A stretch of 64,000 nucleotides of DNA from Ichthyosporea sp. XGB-2017a (lineage: Eukaryota; Opisthokonta; Ichthyosporea), in assembly GCA_002811675.1 (NCBI GenBank), contig PDIM01000006.1, positions 1-64,000 of the forward strand. The letters are read 5' to 3'. This document shows positions 9,790-21,453 of this stretch, one piece after another. The notes under the pieces were generated by a model, which was given only the letters and a program-made list of their open reading frames with translations, was not told the origin of the DNA and made no database searches. The number at the start of each line of letters is the position of its first letter. Position 1 is the first letter of the stretch. The position numbers were made by a program, and so were the translations under genes.

Positions 9790-11421
9790 CTATAAAATCT
9801 CAATGTCTACATGTCTAACACTGGGAACTTTCTTTACAATATTCTTTTCAACACGATCAACCTCTTCTCCAAGTTGGTTTACAACACCAGCACCGTGCAC
9901 AATCAAGAAATTTCTTAAAGATTCTTCATTTTCAATGCTTTGAGCAATTTCAAGCTCATGCTGCATGTCAAGCTTTGACGTATACCGCCTTGATATTTCC
10001 GAACCATCAAAGTTTACTTCAGCTTTAAACCTAATGTTATCAACGCCTAGCGTTGTTCCCTTTATATCATGCGCGGATAAAACAACGGGATCATTTTCGA
10101 TGATTTCGACGAGCGTTCCCATCTTGTCAGGACTCGCAGCTTTTCCAATAAGGGCACTTGTATTTCTCACTATTAGAAACGTTGCAGTCGTGCCTAAGAT
10201 ACCTCCAACAAAAATGGATCCCAAGGAATCAAAATATGGATTGCCAGTAAGAACTGACGCACCCAAGCAAGAGCCTGCAATAAGCACTCCACAGACAGCA
10301 GCTCCATCCTCCATCAAAACAGCCACATCATTGGGATCAGCGCCTTCCGAAACATATTCCTTTACCGTCAAATTACTCTCTTTGGCATTCCGCCTTACTT
10401 GGTTGAGAGCGGCCAGAAACGTACCCCCCTCCAATACGAGTGACCCGCCAAGAATAGCAAAGGCAAGTGGTACATGCTCGATTGAGTGAGGGCTAATTAA
10501 GCCCGATATACCGTGATACACTGAAACTCCTGCCCCCAGAAAGAAAATGCCACACCCACTGATCAGTGCCCACACATACCTTTCTTGAGTGTAGCCATAA
10601 GGGTGATTAACATCAGGTGCCTGCAAGGAGCGTGCTATACCCACCATTAGCAAACATTGATTTGCAACATCAGCAAAAGAATGAATACCCTCGGAAAGCA
10701 TACTTGCTGAGCCGGTGACAAAAAATCCACCAAATTTCGCCATCATAACCAGTGTATTGGAAGCAATGGCATAGTACACCAGACGGGCAGAGCTACGCAT
10801 CTTTGCAAGAACCTCATCATTGACTCCGAATAGCGACTGCCGGTCCCCAGACCTCATGTCAGGCGCGAATTTACTTCCCAAAACCCGAATATAGTTGAAA
10901 GTTGTTTTGATGTTGCTAAGAACACGTTTCCATATTCCCTTCCGCGGCTGCTCTTTTAATCTTCGCTGAATCTCCGACTCCAGTTTACTCATCCCTCCCC
11001 ATTTCAACTCAGCTTTCTTTAAAACATCGGTCTTTAAATAAAGCTGTAAAGGCTCGTTTTTGCTACTGAACGGATTTCTCCCTTTGATGTATTCCATGTC
11101 CTTAAAATCATTCTCATCAAGTAAGTATCTTTCCATAGCATGCTCTTTTGTTACACGGGCGTTCCCACTGAACTTTCCTAGACGACTTTTAACTTCTGCC
11201 CTATCAGCAGCAGGTGTTACACTGCCACAATGAAGAGGCTGCACGAAAATCCCACTGCATATTCCAACGGAGCTTGCTTCCAGTCCACTCGCCCTCTTCA
11301 CACTACCCAGATAGGTAGGAGACACCAGAGTGGCCTTACTTGCAATTGCTGTGAAGTGAACTCTATTCACAAAACGACCCTTCACAGCTGCAGAGCTGAA
11401 ACGGCAACCGAAGGCCCACAT
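9790..11421 (-). CDS. SLC30A9: Mitochondrial zinc transporter SLC30A9 (ZNT9) family
   Basis: Encodes 543 residues. The basic, Ser-rich start suggests a mitochondrial presequence. A globular region at about 95-150 (LLDENDFKDMEYIKGRNPF and following) corresponds to the ZnT9-specific N-terminal domain. A cation diffusion facilitator membrane domain runs from about 205 to 430. It carries SEGIHSFADVANQ in helix 2, the HPYGYTQERYVW loop that marks this subgroup, and EDGAAVCGVLIAG in helix 5. A cytosolic-type C-terminal ferredoxin-like domain ends with RHVDIEIL. In animals ZNT9 exports zinc from mitochondria; the same role is inferred. It is followed head-to-tail by the GBF1 gene on the same strand, 370 bp upstream. 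Confidence 0.92.
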   Translation of the reverse strand: MWAFGCRFSSAAVKGRFVNRVHFTAIASKATLVSPTYLGSVKRASGLEASSVGICSGIFVQPLHCGSVTPAADRAEVKSRLGKFSGNARVTKEHAMERYLLDENDFKDMEYIKGRNPFSSKNEPLQLYLKTDVLKKAELKWGGMSKLESEIQRRLKEQPRKGIWKRVLSNIKTTFNYIRVLGSKFAPDMRSGDRQSLFGVNDEVLAKMRSSARLVYYAIASNTLVMMAKFGGFFVTGSASMLSEGIHSFADVANQCLLMVGIARSLQAPDVNHPYGYTQERYVWALISGCGIFFLGAGVSVYHGISGLISPHSIEHVPLAFAILGGSLVLEGGTFLAALNQVRRNAKESNLTVKEYVSEGADPNDVAVLMEDGAAVCGVLIAGSCLGASVLTGNPYFDSLGSIFVGGILGTTATFLIVRNTSALIGKAASPDKMGTLVEIIENDPVVLSAHDIKGTTLGVDNIRFKAEVNFDGSEISRRYTSKLDMQHELEIAQSIENEESLRNFLIVHGAGVVNQLGEEVDRVEKNIVKKVPSVRHVDIEIL

Positions 11422-11790
11422 GAAGCGTATGCAGTGAACGGATCTAGCTCCACGAGCGACAATTAGTCAGATTGGTAATATAGCAACAAATACGAGGTTT
11501 TAGACAATAAAGGAAATCACCATAGGTGACCAAATCTTAAGAACACGCTCAACCTCGGAGAACAAACAAAATAAAACTAAAAGTGTAAAAAATTATAAAG
11601 AGAAGGAGCGGAAAGTGAAAAAAATAAAAGACAATTTCTGAAACGAATTTGAAATAACAAAAGCTCATAAGGGGCCACCCCGTAAGGTTGTTCTTTGTTG
11701 ACAAAAGCGATTTTAATAGTTAGTCAAGAGTATATTATAATTAAGTACTACACAGAAATGTACAGGGAAGATTATTTCATTGGCACTAGG
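11422..11790. promoter_or_regulatory. Spacer between GBF1 3' end and SLC30A9 start
   Basis: About 370 bp of AT-rich sequence holding the SLC30A9 upstream region and the GBF1 3' untranslated region. No further gene or clear core-promoter element was seen. Confidence 0.35.
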
Positions 11791-14700
11791 CTACAGGTGC
11801 AAAACAGGAGAGCTAGAGGCCTCATTCTTTTGCTCAACACCAGTTTGAGGAGAAAGACTATCTTGAGGCCCTGGCACAGGAACAGGGGATTCTGCTGCCG
11901 GAACAGTAACATTTTCCACGACACTGTCTCCAAAGTCCACGGGAACAACCTGAGCCTGCTCATTAACTACAGAGTTCGACGCAGCAGGGAGAGCATCGCT
12001 TTGCGATTCTGGGAATAAGTCGGTGCGTAGGCTAGGTAAGAACTTTTCTACATTAGACCATGTCAGTTGCCACAGTTCTCTTGATTCTGGGGTACCCCTA
12101 GGTTCCTTCGAATCTGTAATCACACCAGCAGTGTGCATTACAAGAAGCATATTCTTTAGAGACTCTGGCACAGCCTCAGCAAGTAAGTCGCTGTTATCAG
12201 CGTGCAGAAATTTATCCATAAAACCCAAAAGCTTTAGCCATAGCGCAGCAAAGCCCTTGTCATTAAGCAAAACCTGCATGTGCTGAAGAAATACCTTCGA
12301 CATGAGGGCTGATGCCCTCATCCTAGATTCATCCAACCTTCCATATTGTGACTTATATAATTCAGAGTCTAGCAATCGACCAAGCATAGGGAAAAGTACT
12401 TCTTCGAAGCACGAGCGCCATTCTTCACATGTAAGCTTGTGAAGTTCAGGGATCAGCAGAGCCCGTTGCAAATACGTGATAGCGTGCTGGCGCACTGGGG
12501 GCCTAGGATCCGAGCACATTAGACTCAACAATTTAAGAACACGAATCCAATATTGCCACTTTGACGCTTCACCAACTCCTAAAAGTGGTACTTTACAATG
12601 CAAATTATAAGCAAGAGCCATGAGTTGGATTATCAGCGGTTGATTTTTTGTATTCTGAGGGGCGTGGAATGACAAGGGTCTTGAGCGAGGTGATTGCCCT
12701 GGAGATTCAGCAGGACTCCTTGAGCTCCTGCTACCCGAAACAAACACGTTGCCATCCGCTTCAACGTTGCTCGAAAATTTACTAATGCAGTCAAGGCAGG
12801 CTTCAAAGTGGAACGTAGACGCATTATTACCTTCATTGACGATATATGCGAGTGTTTCAAACGCAACGACTCTCGCTTGCTCATGGGCAACACATCCATT
12901 GATGATATTCAGAACTGCCGTCAAACCATTTCGATCTTTTAAGTGGTTTATATTCGCCTTTACAAGACCACTAGCTCCACACATAATTTGTAACTTCATT
13001 CGTGCGTCAACTTCTGAATTGAGTTTTGTTAAGCAGCCAAGTTTCTTAAGTACATCATTATGCACTTCCGGTTTGCCAATAAGTCTACTAGATAACGTAA
13101 TTAATCCAACCACAACCCTTTCCGTAAAAAACGACCATTCCGAAGAATTTTCAACGATATTCACCAAAAAATCTGAGATTGGCTGCCAGGCATAAGCGAT
13201 TCTATCGCGATTTTGAATCCCGATGTTGATAGCAAGTTCCAACAATAAAACAGACGGATCTTCCCACATCTCATCTTCTTCATTTTGAGGTAGATCACCA
13301 TACGAAATTTGCTGCTTATTGTGTACATATTGCTCTCTCATAGCTTTTGCACTATTTAAAACAGCTTTAATAAGTACACCAAGAGAATCGCTCTTTAAAT
13401 ATTTGCTGTCAACGGCCAGATCGAGCTGACAGCGAGACTGAACGAATGCCTTTCCATCTTCTTTACTTTGTGCGTCTTCAAGGCTTAACGTCTTCTCGTC
13501 CGTATCGGAACTTAAGAGATAGCTCGCCAAAGACCAGAGCCCAGAGGATGACTGTACCTCCTCCTTCTTTGCTTTTCTTTTCAAGTATGCCTTGCCATTT
13601 TCCGCAACACAATCATCGATTTCCAAAAGCTTTTCTGGCAACAACTCCCCCACATAAAGCTGTGCATACAGTTCTAGGACATTTTTCCACCCTTCCCTTA
13701 AAATGTTTCCGTATTTGTTCGTTAATAAGAAGACATTTTCCAATGCAACTTGGGCTTTCACACTTCTTCCAAAAAATACTCCTATGTACTCATGCGACTC
13801 GGTAGTTTCGCACATTGCGAACTTGCACAAGCTTATTATTAAATTATCAAAGACCTCATTAAGGTTAAAATGTCCCGAAATAATAGCACACTTCTTAAAG
13901 CTATCAATAGCTTTTTGTGTCACATGCTCATCATGTGCTGTTTCAAACACATAGGAAATCGCAGCAATGGATGGCCCCCATATCAGCACAAAAAGATCCT
14001 TGTCATACACACTAGTCGGAATATCCATATATACCCCCGTTTCACTGTCAGCGCGCTTAAGCATCTCCCCCCATTTGTAATTTTCAGCTAATTCTCCTTC
14101 ACGTTCCGCAGGCATAACAATCTCATTCTCTTTGATAGCGTTGAATATCGCCGTAAGATATTCCTCTGGAAAATTTTTCCCGTTATTAATACCACGATTG
14201 TTTCGAATAAAATCCTCGCACTTCATACTCTTTTTCACACCGGGGTTATGCTGATCGACATTAAGCATAATAATCGAAAATGACAAGACATACAAGGAGT
14301 CTTTATCCGCTTCCACATCCTTGGCAAACTTAACGTACTGAGTACTGAAAACCTCCATTATTCTATCAATGACCTGTGATTCTCCTGGTAGTCTGAATGT
14401 TTCAAGCATGCTACGCAATGCTTCATCAATTCGCTTGCCACTAAACTCAAACAATGATACGAACGCTTTCAAAACTTCCAAATTCTTTTGAGCCCCCAAA
14501 TAGTCACCTAGCTGGGCTTTGTCAATTAAGGGACTTTCCTGTAAAAACCTAGCAAGCTCCAATGGATCTATGGGTGTCTTCAAAAACTGATGACTCTGCA
14601 AAAACTCTATCCCTTTTTTAGGCTTCTTATTGAATTCTTCGATGCCACTAAGTAGAACAACTTTGCGAGCACGAATCTTCTGCAGATCTTCGGCCCCAGG

Positions 14701-16513
14701 AAGTTCTAAATACTTTGGTGCAGATTTACTATAGCTTCGTACAAACACTTTACCGTTCTTAACAACTTGACTATTTTTCCCGATGGCAGACAATCTTTTA
14801 CTACCCTGGCATCTTTGCTCAATGTTATCAATTACTGCCAATAAGGCGTCTAAAGCAAGAAGATGAGTCGTATAAAGCATCCCTGTCGTTGGAAACGAGT
14901 TTTTGGAAAGGAATTTCATTAAATTGTCAAACATGTTGCTACAATTGACATCACAGTCGTAATTTAGGAACAGTTCCACTACAAATGAGGGAATGTGACA
15001 AAACTGCACAATCGTCTCAAGGGCAACAATCTGGTGGTCGAACGTTGTCATATGATGCTCTTCATGAATTCTAGCCATTAGATAATTAAGAAAAACCTCT
15101 AGTTGAAATTTCAAACGATTTCTCATGGATTCGAAAATTAGGAAGCAAACTCGCAAAGACATTGTAAATAAAGGAAGGCTAGGAAATCGTGCAACTTTGA
15201 ACAAATTACGGCAAATCTTATCGCTAATCATGGGGTATAATGAAGGAAAGTTTCTCACTTCGGAGCCACATGATTCAAAAGCGACAGTCAAGAGGGAAAG
15301 CCCCATTCTGATTTTACTATCAGAGTTTCGATGGTCAGTCGGGTTAATGAGAACTGTCAAAAATCTTAGAACTTCCCTCACGCAAGGCATGCCGTACGGG
15401 ACAGCAGGGCCCTTCTCTACCTCCTCTTCAACATTCTCCCGTTCTGCTCCATTCTCCCGTCCTTCTCCATTCACCACTGGTGGGGATGCACCCTTATCAG
15501 ACTCTTCCAATTGCGTACCATTACCAAGCTGTTGATGTTTTGCATCTAGCGCTGAAGAATTCCCTAAGTTGGTTTGCCCTTCGCACACTGTCATTCCATT
15601 CCCTTCCCCAGAAGTATTATTAGATTCGACGTTGGCGCCACCTGCATTTCCCAATTCACCCTCCTCGGTTGCCTCAGACTCCGCATTAACCACATCATTC
15701 CCTTCTGAAGCCACTTGAAGGGCGTGTACTTCCACCACGGCATCAGCTGCATCAATATTCAAACTTGTTCTCGTATCTTCAACAATATCTTCGTACCTTC
15801 CCAAATTATGAAACAGTAGACGAATCATATCCCCCAAAATATGTTCGGCCTGTCTCCTCAGCACTTCACTAAGCCGCATTTGAAAGGCAATTCCAAAACA
15901 GCTTTGAAGCATTTCACACACCAATTCGTCTGTCAAAAAAACCCCAGCAGGGTGCCGAAGTAGCGTCTTTAGCACTTCCAGAATTTTCATAAGAACAACT
16001 TCATCGCTCACAACATCAGTAGCTTCAAAATGTGTTTTGATTACAGCCTCAGCTATTTTGCGAGCGCATTCGGGTGCATTAGGATGCTTAATATTAAATA
16101 ACCCAAAGCTTAGAAACTTTTCCACAGACATAAGTGCAGCCCCCGTAATCCATCCAGTGGTATTATCAGCTTTTATAACCTCTAAAAACGGTTCCAACAA
16201 TATATATGGATCGAGAGAACAATATTCCTCAACATCTACCCAAAAGGCCCGTAAAAATTATACGTCAGCATTGATTTCTTTTCATATTCTGACACCAAAG
16301 ACACAGCTACTTACCATGAACACTCAGAAGAGCATCTTTTAAACGACCAAAGCCCTGTAACAACGGATCCTGATATTCTACACTTCGCTGCAGAGATGAC
16401 CATCGCGTATTCTTTCTCATTGAGGAAACTACAGCCGATGTTTCCCCTTGAAGAATATAAACCGCATTTCTTGGAACATCCTGCGCAACGAATTCACGGG
16501 AATCCTTTCCCAT
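11791..16513 (-). CDS. GBF1: Sec7-domain ARF guanine-nucleotide exchange factor, GBF1/Gea type
   Basis: Two exons: 16513-16315 and 16235-11791, phase 1, 79-nt intron; 1547 residues. The short first exon encodes the start of the dimerisation domain (VYILQGETSAVVSSMRKNTR), which matches the GBF1 N-terminus. Exon 2 continues with LLEPFLEVIKADNTTGWITG and the SDEVVLMKILEVLKTLL block. The Sec7 catalytic domain spans about 585-775 with the glutamic finger FRLPGE near residue 683, which displaces the magnesium and nucleotide from ARF. Helical HDS repeats and a Pro/Ser-rich tail follow. Length is between yeast Gea1/2 and human GBF1. It would activate ARF at the cis-Golgi for COPI coat recruitment. 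A disordered acidic insert at about 230-330 separates DCB and HUS regions. Note ARMH3, a reported GBF1 partner, elsewhere in this window. Confidence 0.93.
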
Positions 16514-17470
16514 TTTCACTTACAGAAACGCGTCACAACAATGTAGATTTTCGCTCCAAACACTTAACAATAACAGTAAGCAAGCAATCCGAAACTGGGG
16601 GAACTAACAAATCTACAAACAAAACCCCTCTACCTCTGTTGATCTCCCCGTCTCCTTGTCTGCTGACGCCTCCCTGTTTATAACTTGTAATTGATCCACC
16701 ACAACTGCTGCAAACGGGAAAGCTGTGGCGTCGACGTTGCCATGAAGAGACAGCAGTAGCTGAGAAATGGAGCACTTTATTATAATATGTACGAGAATAC
16801 CTGCAAAGTCCAAAGCAGGAGCAGCACTGTGTAGCTGTACTGTAGCCGCTGCTGGAGCCTGGACAGTGGACAGTACTACTGCACAGCTTCCATACAGCGT
16901 TACTATGCAGTAGAGCTATATAAATTATAACTCTTGCATTACGATGATGATGATCTGATGGATTCTGGACTCTGGGGGGTTTAGGTGATGTGCATCAGGC
17001 CACTGCAGACGCACAGGGCGCCCAGCAGGCCAGCCAAGAAGTGACAACCACCGAGGAACAACAGTCAACAACTCTCCGGCCGCGGGCCTCGCGGGGACAG
17101 CAAGGGTCTGGATTCAGTTATTACCATTGATTGCTATGTGTAGCGCGAGCTATAACTGCTGCAGTGAATTATTGTTATGGCCTCGCTGCTACTGCTGCCT
17201 CATGCCTGACCATGCGCTCCAGCCTCCATTCAGCGTCACTTGCAGAGGAGTTTTTCCATTTATTACTGTACTTGTTACAGTAGTGTTGTTGTGTATTGAC
17301 AAGTGCAGTTTGGAGTTGATTTCAGATGTGTGTTGTGGTGTGATTTAACTTGAATCAGTTTTCCCAAGTTTTGTTTGAAAGCTGCCCTGCTTGCTTGCTG
17401 ATTATTACTATTATTATTATTTGCATTTGTTGATTGTCTAAGTTTCATTTGTTGTTGTTAATTTCACAGT
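16514..17470. promoter_or_regulatory. Long divergent intergenic region between GBF1 and MetAP1
   Basis: About 960 bp without a supported gene. It contains a GC-rich island around 16980-17110, many short CAGTA/TACTG words, TATATAAATTATAA at about 16916-16930, and a TTATTACTGTA word at about 17260 that recurs in other intergenic regions of the window. Confidence 0.45.
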
Positions 17471-18753
17471 ATGGAGGGGTTTAAGTGCCAAGGGACGGAT
17501 TGCTCTAAGGAGGCAAAATTGCAGTGTCCCACTTGTATAAAGTTTAATGTCCCAAAAGTTGCGTCGTTTTTCTGTTCCCAAGAGTGCTTTAAAGATAACT
17601 GGGGAAAGCATAAAGCAGTTCACAAATTAGGTAAGAAAAGTGAGTCAACGTTGTCTTGTAGGTGAAAAATGAAGTATTAACCTTTTATTATTGCTGTTGT
17701 GTTGTGTTGGGAATATTTGGAACAATAGCAAAGAGTGCTCAGGCTTTTGAAGCGTCAACAGCAATGCAACAACAGGCAAATATGAACATGATGGCTGATT
17801 TTAATTACACTGGGAAACTAAGACCCTATCCACTTTCCGCTAAAAGAACAGTTCCAGACCATATTGCGAAACCTGACTACGCTGATGACGGGATCCCAAC
17901 ATCTGAAATGAAGCAGAGAGGTATCACAGAAATTGTTGAACTGACTGCGGAGGATATTGAAAAGGCGCGAAAAGTTTCAGTTTTGGCGAGGGAAGTGTTG
18001 GACATTGCAGCTAGCATGATAAAACCCGGTGTCACTACCGACGAAATTGATTTGGCTGTTCATAATGCATGTATTGAAAGGAATTCATATCCTTCGCCTT
18101 TGAACTATCATAATTTCCCTAAATCATGCTGTACATCTGTGAATGAGGTAATCTGCCATGGTATTCCTGATATGCGGCCCCTGGAGGACGGGGATATTGT
18201 CAATGTCGATATAACACTTTACCACGATGGGTTTCATGGTGATTTGAATGAAACTTTCTTTGTGGGAACTCCAAGCGAAGCTGATATAAAACTTGTTTCG
18301 GTCACTTATGATTCAATGGTCAAAGCAATTGAAGCTTGTAAACCGGGTATGCGCTATAGGGATATTGGGAACATCATATCTAAGATTGCCACTAAAAAAG
18401 GGTTTTCTGTGGTGCGGAGCTATTGTGGGCATGGTATTCATCGCTTGTTTCATACAACACCGAATGTTCCCCATTATGCCAAAAATAGAGCCGTGGGTAC
18501 CATGAAACCTGGTCACTGCTTTACCATCGAACCCATGATTTCCGAGGGAACTTGCTGGGACGACACATGGCCTGACAAGTGGACGTCGGTAACAAGGGAT
18601 GGGAAACGTTCTGCACAATTTGAGCAGACGTTCGTTGTTACCGAAACTGGTGTTGAGGTACTTTCAAGACGCCCTGGCGGTGATGATAGCATTTGCGGTG
18701 TCCCGCACTTTAAAGATCAGCTGAAGAAGCTTGGTCTTGAAAATAAATACTAA
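17471..18753 (+). CDS. METAP1: Methionine aminopeptidase type 1
   Basis: Exons 17471-17630 and 17729-18753 join in phase 1 over a 98-nt intron to give 394 residues, close to the usual eukaryotic MetAP1 length. The N-terminus carries the cytosolic-type zinc-binding region (CQGTDC, CPTC, CSQECF, then HKAVH; residues 6-51), which docks on the ribosome. The pita-bread catalytic domain follows with [20 protein letters not shown] (two metal-binding Asp), a GHGIHRLFH loop, TIEPMI and [13 protein letters not shown] (His and Glu ligands). It removes the initiator methionine from nascent cytosolic proteins. The intron falls exactly between the zinc-finger and linker regions and has a TATTAAC branch-like site. 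It converges on the next gene with 87 bp between stops. Confidence 0.95.
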
Positions 18754-18840
18754 AAGTATTCTGTGCAACCGTAATAGAACCGTAAATACGTTTTATGTTT
18801 TTCATTAGGCTCCGTAAGAGAATATTCCATCGACGAACAT

Positions 18841-20145
18841 TTACGCTAATGACGTTATGCTTTGAGCAATCCTATTTCGAGCGAGGCTGAACTTTCTTTT
18901 TAAAGTGTCGGTTTCACTGGAATTATTGGGATCATTCATTAAAACTTTTGAGCATCCAAAGGATACTCGAGGAGGGCAATCTTTTGGTGTAGGAAGTTCA
19001 ACAAGTGTAGTTAAAAGAGCCTCTTTCCCTGACGATAAATACTCAACAGCTACAACAGGACTGCATTCATTTTTGGGGAAATCCTTCCTCTGTCGCTTCA
19101 AGACAATTTTTAAGTGCGCCGAGGGTCGAGACCGCATGTGGTTGACAGCCCTCATATGGTAGACAAAAGCTTGGTGTCTCTCATACCGCATTTTCCAATG
19201 CCAAGCATAACTCAGAGTTGTTAGAAATAAATAAAAGGCACTAAAAAATACAGAGAAAAACACAAAAAGATCGATCTGCACAACTGTTTGAGAAAATACG
19301 AGCTTGTACGACGAAGTGGTTAGTGCCTCCAAATAAATGAAAAACCTGTCTTCACGAAAATCATTTGCACCACTCTCAAGTACAACGTCTGATCTTAAGC
19401 TGGCAAATTCACCCAGTAGCTTCGACTCATTCTTTGGCGTTTTGGAGTCTGTTGTCACAAAAGCCTTAACTGGACCACCACTGGTTATACTTATAGTGAG
19501 CAGTATATCGACATTTGTAAATTTTGGTGAAATCACTACATAGTCAAGCTCATTCGCATTTGTTGTTGCATTATATATTTGCCCCTCCAGTGTAACTTGA
19601 AAACATGGTCGCCCATCACTTGGTTCCCCCAGGAAGCCATTTTTGCATTGTGTACAATTTGACCCTATTGTGTTATTAAAGCAAGTGCATTTTCCAAATT
19701 TTGAGCATTCACTCCCATGACCATTACAGTTGCAATCGACACACCTAACAGTGGTAAAATCCTCATATTGCCCCTTCGGGCACTCGTCACACCTGTCCCC
19801 CGAAAAGGGAGCAGCGCAATCCTTACATTTCTCTATTGGATTCACACCAGAAACGTCGTCTATCATGCATGAGTTTGTTCTATTGTTGCAATACGATGTA
19901 CAGTTCATGCAACCCTCATGCAAAGGGTTACCATAAAATCCATTCTTGCATCCACAACTAATTACGTTTTGGGAACTTTGAACATTGCAAGTTGATTCTC
20001 CCTTACAAACATCACCACACTCGCATGAACGAGTACTTAAATTTTCACAAGGTATGGTAATATCTAAACCATTTCCTGTACCTAGAATCAAAACCAGAAA
20101 AAAAACACACCCAAGGAGATCGCTGAATTTAACCCTCGGAATCAT
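18841..20145 (-). CDS. Attractin/MEGF8-like single-pass membrane protein
   Basis: Encodes 434 residues. A signal peptide occupies about 1-26, followed by a Cys-rich ectodomain of laminin-type EGF modules (CNCNGHGSECSKFGKCTC, then CTQCKNGFLG) over about 30-180. A beta-rich region follows to about 290, then one hydrophobic segment (about 293-318). The cytosolic juxtamembrane stretch RHQAFVYHMRAVNHMRSRPS resembles the ERxxxxxxMxxMASRPFA motif of animal attractins and MEGF8. The CUB and Kelch domains of those proteins are absent, and the signal peptide argues that the N-terminus is complete. In animals the juxtamembrane motif recruits MGRN1-type ubiquitin ligases; whether that holds here is unknown. 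Laminin-EGF plus the motif supports the family call, but the role is open. Confidence 0.7.
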   Translation of the reverse strand: MIPRVKFSDLLGCVFFLVLILGTGNGLDITIPCENLSTRSCECGDVCKGESTCNVQSSQNVISCGCKNGFYGNPLHEGCMNCTSYCNNRTNSCMIDDVSGVNPIEKCKDCAAPFSGDRCDECPKGQYEDFTTVRCVDCNCNGHGSECSKFGKCTCFNNTIGSNCTQCKNGFLGEPSDGRPCFQVTLEGQIYNATTNANELDYVVISPKFTNVDILLTISITSGGPVKAFVTTDSKTPKNESKLLGEFASLRSDVVLESGANDFREDRFFIYLEALTTSSYKLVFSQTVVQIDLFVFFSVFFSAFYLFLTTLSYAWHWKMRYERHQAFVYHMRAVNHMRSRPSAHLKIVLKRQRKDFPKNECSPVVAVEYLSSGKEALLTTLVELPTPKDCPPRVSFGCSKVLMNDPNNSSETDTLKRKFSLARNRIAQSITSLA

Positions 20146-20487
20146 CCTTATTGTTTTCGTTGCTTACATAACTATCCTTATTTGAGATACAAACTGATCG
20201 ACAAGAATCATCCAAAAAAATCAATATTGGAAACAAAACCACAATAGATGACCAAGTGCTTCCCTAAATCAAAGGCTCTGAAAAACTAAAAACACAACAA
20301 CAATAACAAAAACAAAAAGAAAACGAAGTGACTGCTCCATTTCCATACAAATCCCTATAATAAAATTCAAACTATTTATAGCCGCTTTTTTTGGCACAAA
20401 AAACTTGTCACATGGCAGGCCGGCTTTGAGTCATAAAAAATAAATTGCTGCAATACGTTATTCCCTTGGGAATTCAATTTTATTTGC
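20146..20487. promoter_or_regulatory. Upstream region of the attractin-like gene
   Basis: About 340 bp that should include the promoter of the attractin-like gene and the 3' end of the FAM151 transcript. It has a TGAGTCA bZIP-type site at 20427-20433 and the palindrome ATTCCC-TT-GGGAAT at 20460-20473. No gene was seen. Confidence 0.35.
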
Positions 20488-21453
20488 TTAAACAACGTCA
20501 ATGTGTATGAGGTCCTTGTAGTGTTTTAAAAACTCTCCGACAGCTGTTATGTTGGTGGAGAGATTGGGAGTATTATTTCCTCGGGCAGAGGACAGGTCTT
20601 CTTTGCTTCCAAATATAGTTAGCGAGATGCCGTTTTGCAAAAAGGTTTCCAGTGTGTGCAGGGAATTTACAAACAGATCACTACGGACAGGGATAACAAC
20701 GTGGCTATCATTTTTAGAAAGGGTGAAAGGTTCACTTCCTAGAAGATTGTGCTCCTTAATCAGATAAATCATTTGATCTACCATGCTCGAGGAATACATC
20801 TCCTCTCCTTCGGCTTCTGGAGGTCCTGTAGTGAAACCAACACTAAGTGTGCAACCAGGAAACATGCTTCGACAACCAGTAACAAACTCTTCCCCATTAA
20901 AAGCAGGATCTTTACCACCCGGACCCCTGAGTATGTCAGCATTAAACCATATGGGCATCCGAAAGCCAGAGGGCACACAGACTTCTTTCTTTGGAGATAT
21001 CCAGGTAGTCTGATCTTCGTTCAAGTATTCGTTTATGATTTTTAGGCATTCAACCACGCAGGTTTGGTCCTTAAAATCAAGTTTGAACCCTACCTGTTTC
21101 AGAGGAAACAAGTTTATATTTGAGTGGAATATTTGATCAAAGCAATCCTGAAAAGTCAAATCTGATTCTATATCCGGGGGATGAGCCATAATACATGTTC
21201 CAGAGACCTTTGAGCGTAAAATATCAGCTATTGATCCCAAATATGAAACAAAACGCGATTAGTATATGAAATTTGCTTTACAGAAAGCAATAGTCTGTCT
21301 GTGGCCCCCTGGCGCCTCTGCTTTACCTTCGATAAAATTGCAGACGCTATTTTCATTCAGTGCATTTGCCAAAGCACTGGTGCTGTTTACCGCATGATGC
21401 CAAAAAAGTTTCTCAGGTGTGCGCACAGGAAGTGGGAAATGTTGTAAAACCAT
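20488..21453 (-). CDS. FAM151: FAM151/menorin-family protein (DUF2181)
   Basis: Two exons, 21453-21327 and 21227-20488, phase 1, 99-nt intron, 288 residues. Splicing yields CNFIEADILRSKVSGTCIMA, restoring the FAM151 motif in which a Glu-Ala-Asp is followed by MAHPPDIESDLT. The start WHHAVNSTSALANAL matches the family's W-x-H-[AG]-VNS entry. WFNADILRGPG and FPGCTLSVGFTT are also family signatures. The fold is a phosphodiesterase-like TIM barrel related to glycerophosphodiester phosphodiesterases; in animals family members are tied to dendrite patterning (menorin) and photoreceptor survival. No signal peptide is evident from this start, as in FAM151B. The branch site reads TACTAAT. Enzymatic substrate is unknown. 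Confidence 0.85.

Noticed and set aside
12749-15535. Long plus-strand ORFs opposite GBF1
   Set aside because: They are shadows of the GBF1 reading frame and have no protein-like composition or recognisable motif.
16514-17470. tRNA or snRNA genes in long intergenic regions
   Set aside because: No A-box/B-box pair or cloverleaf-compatible sequence was noticed by eye in this or other gaps; a tRNAscan-SE and Rfam run would decide.
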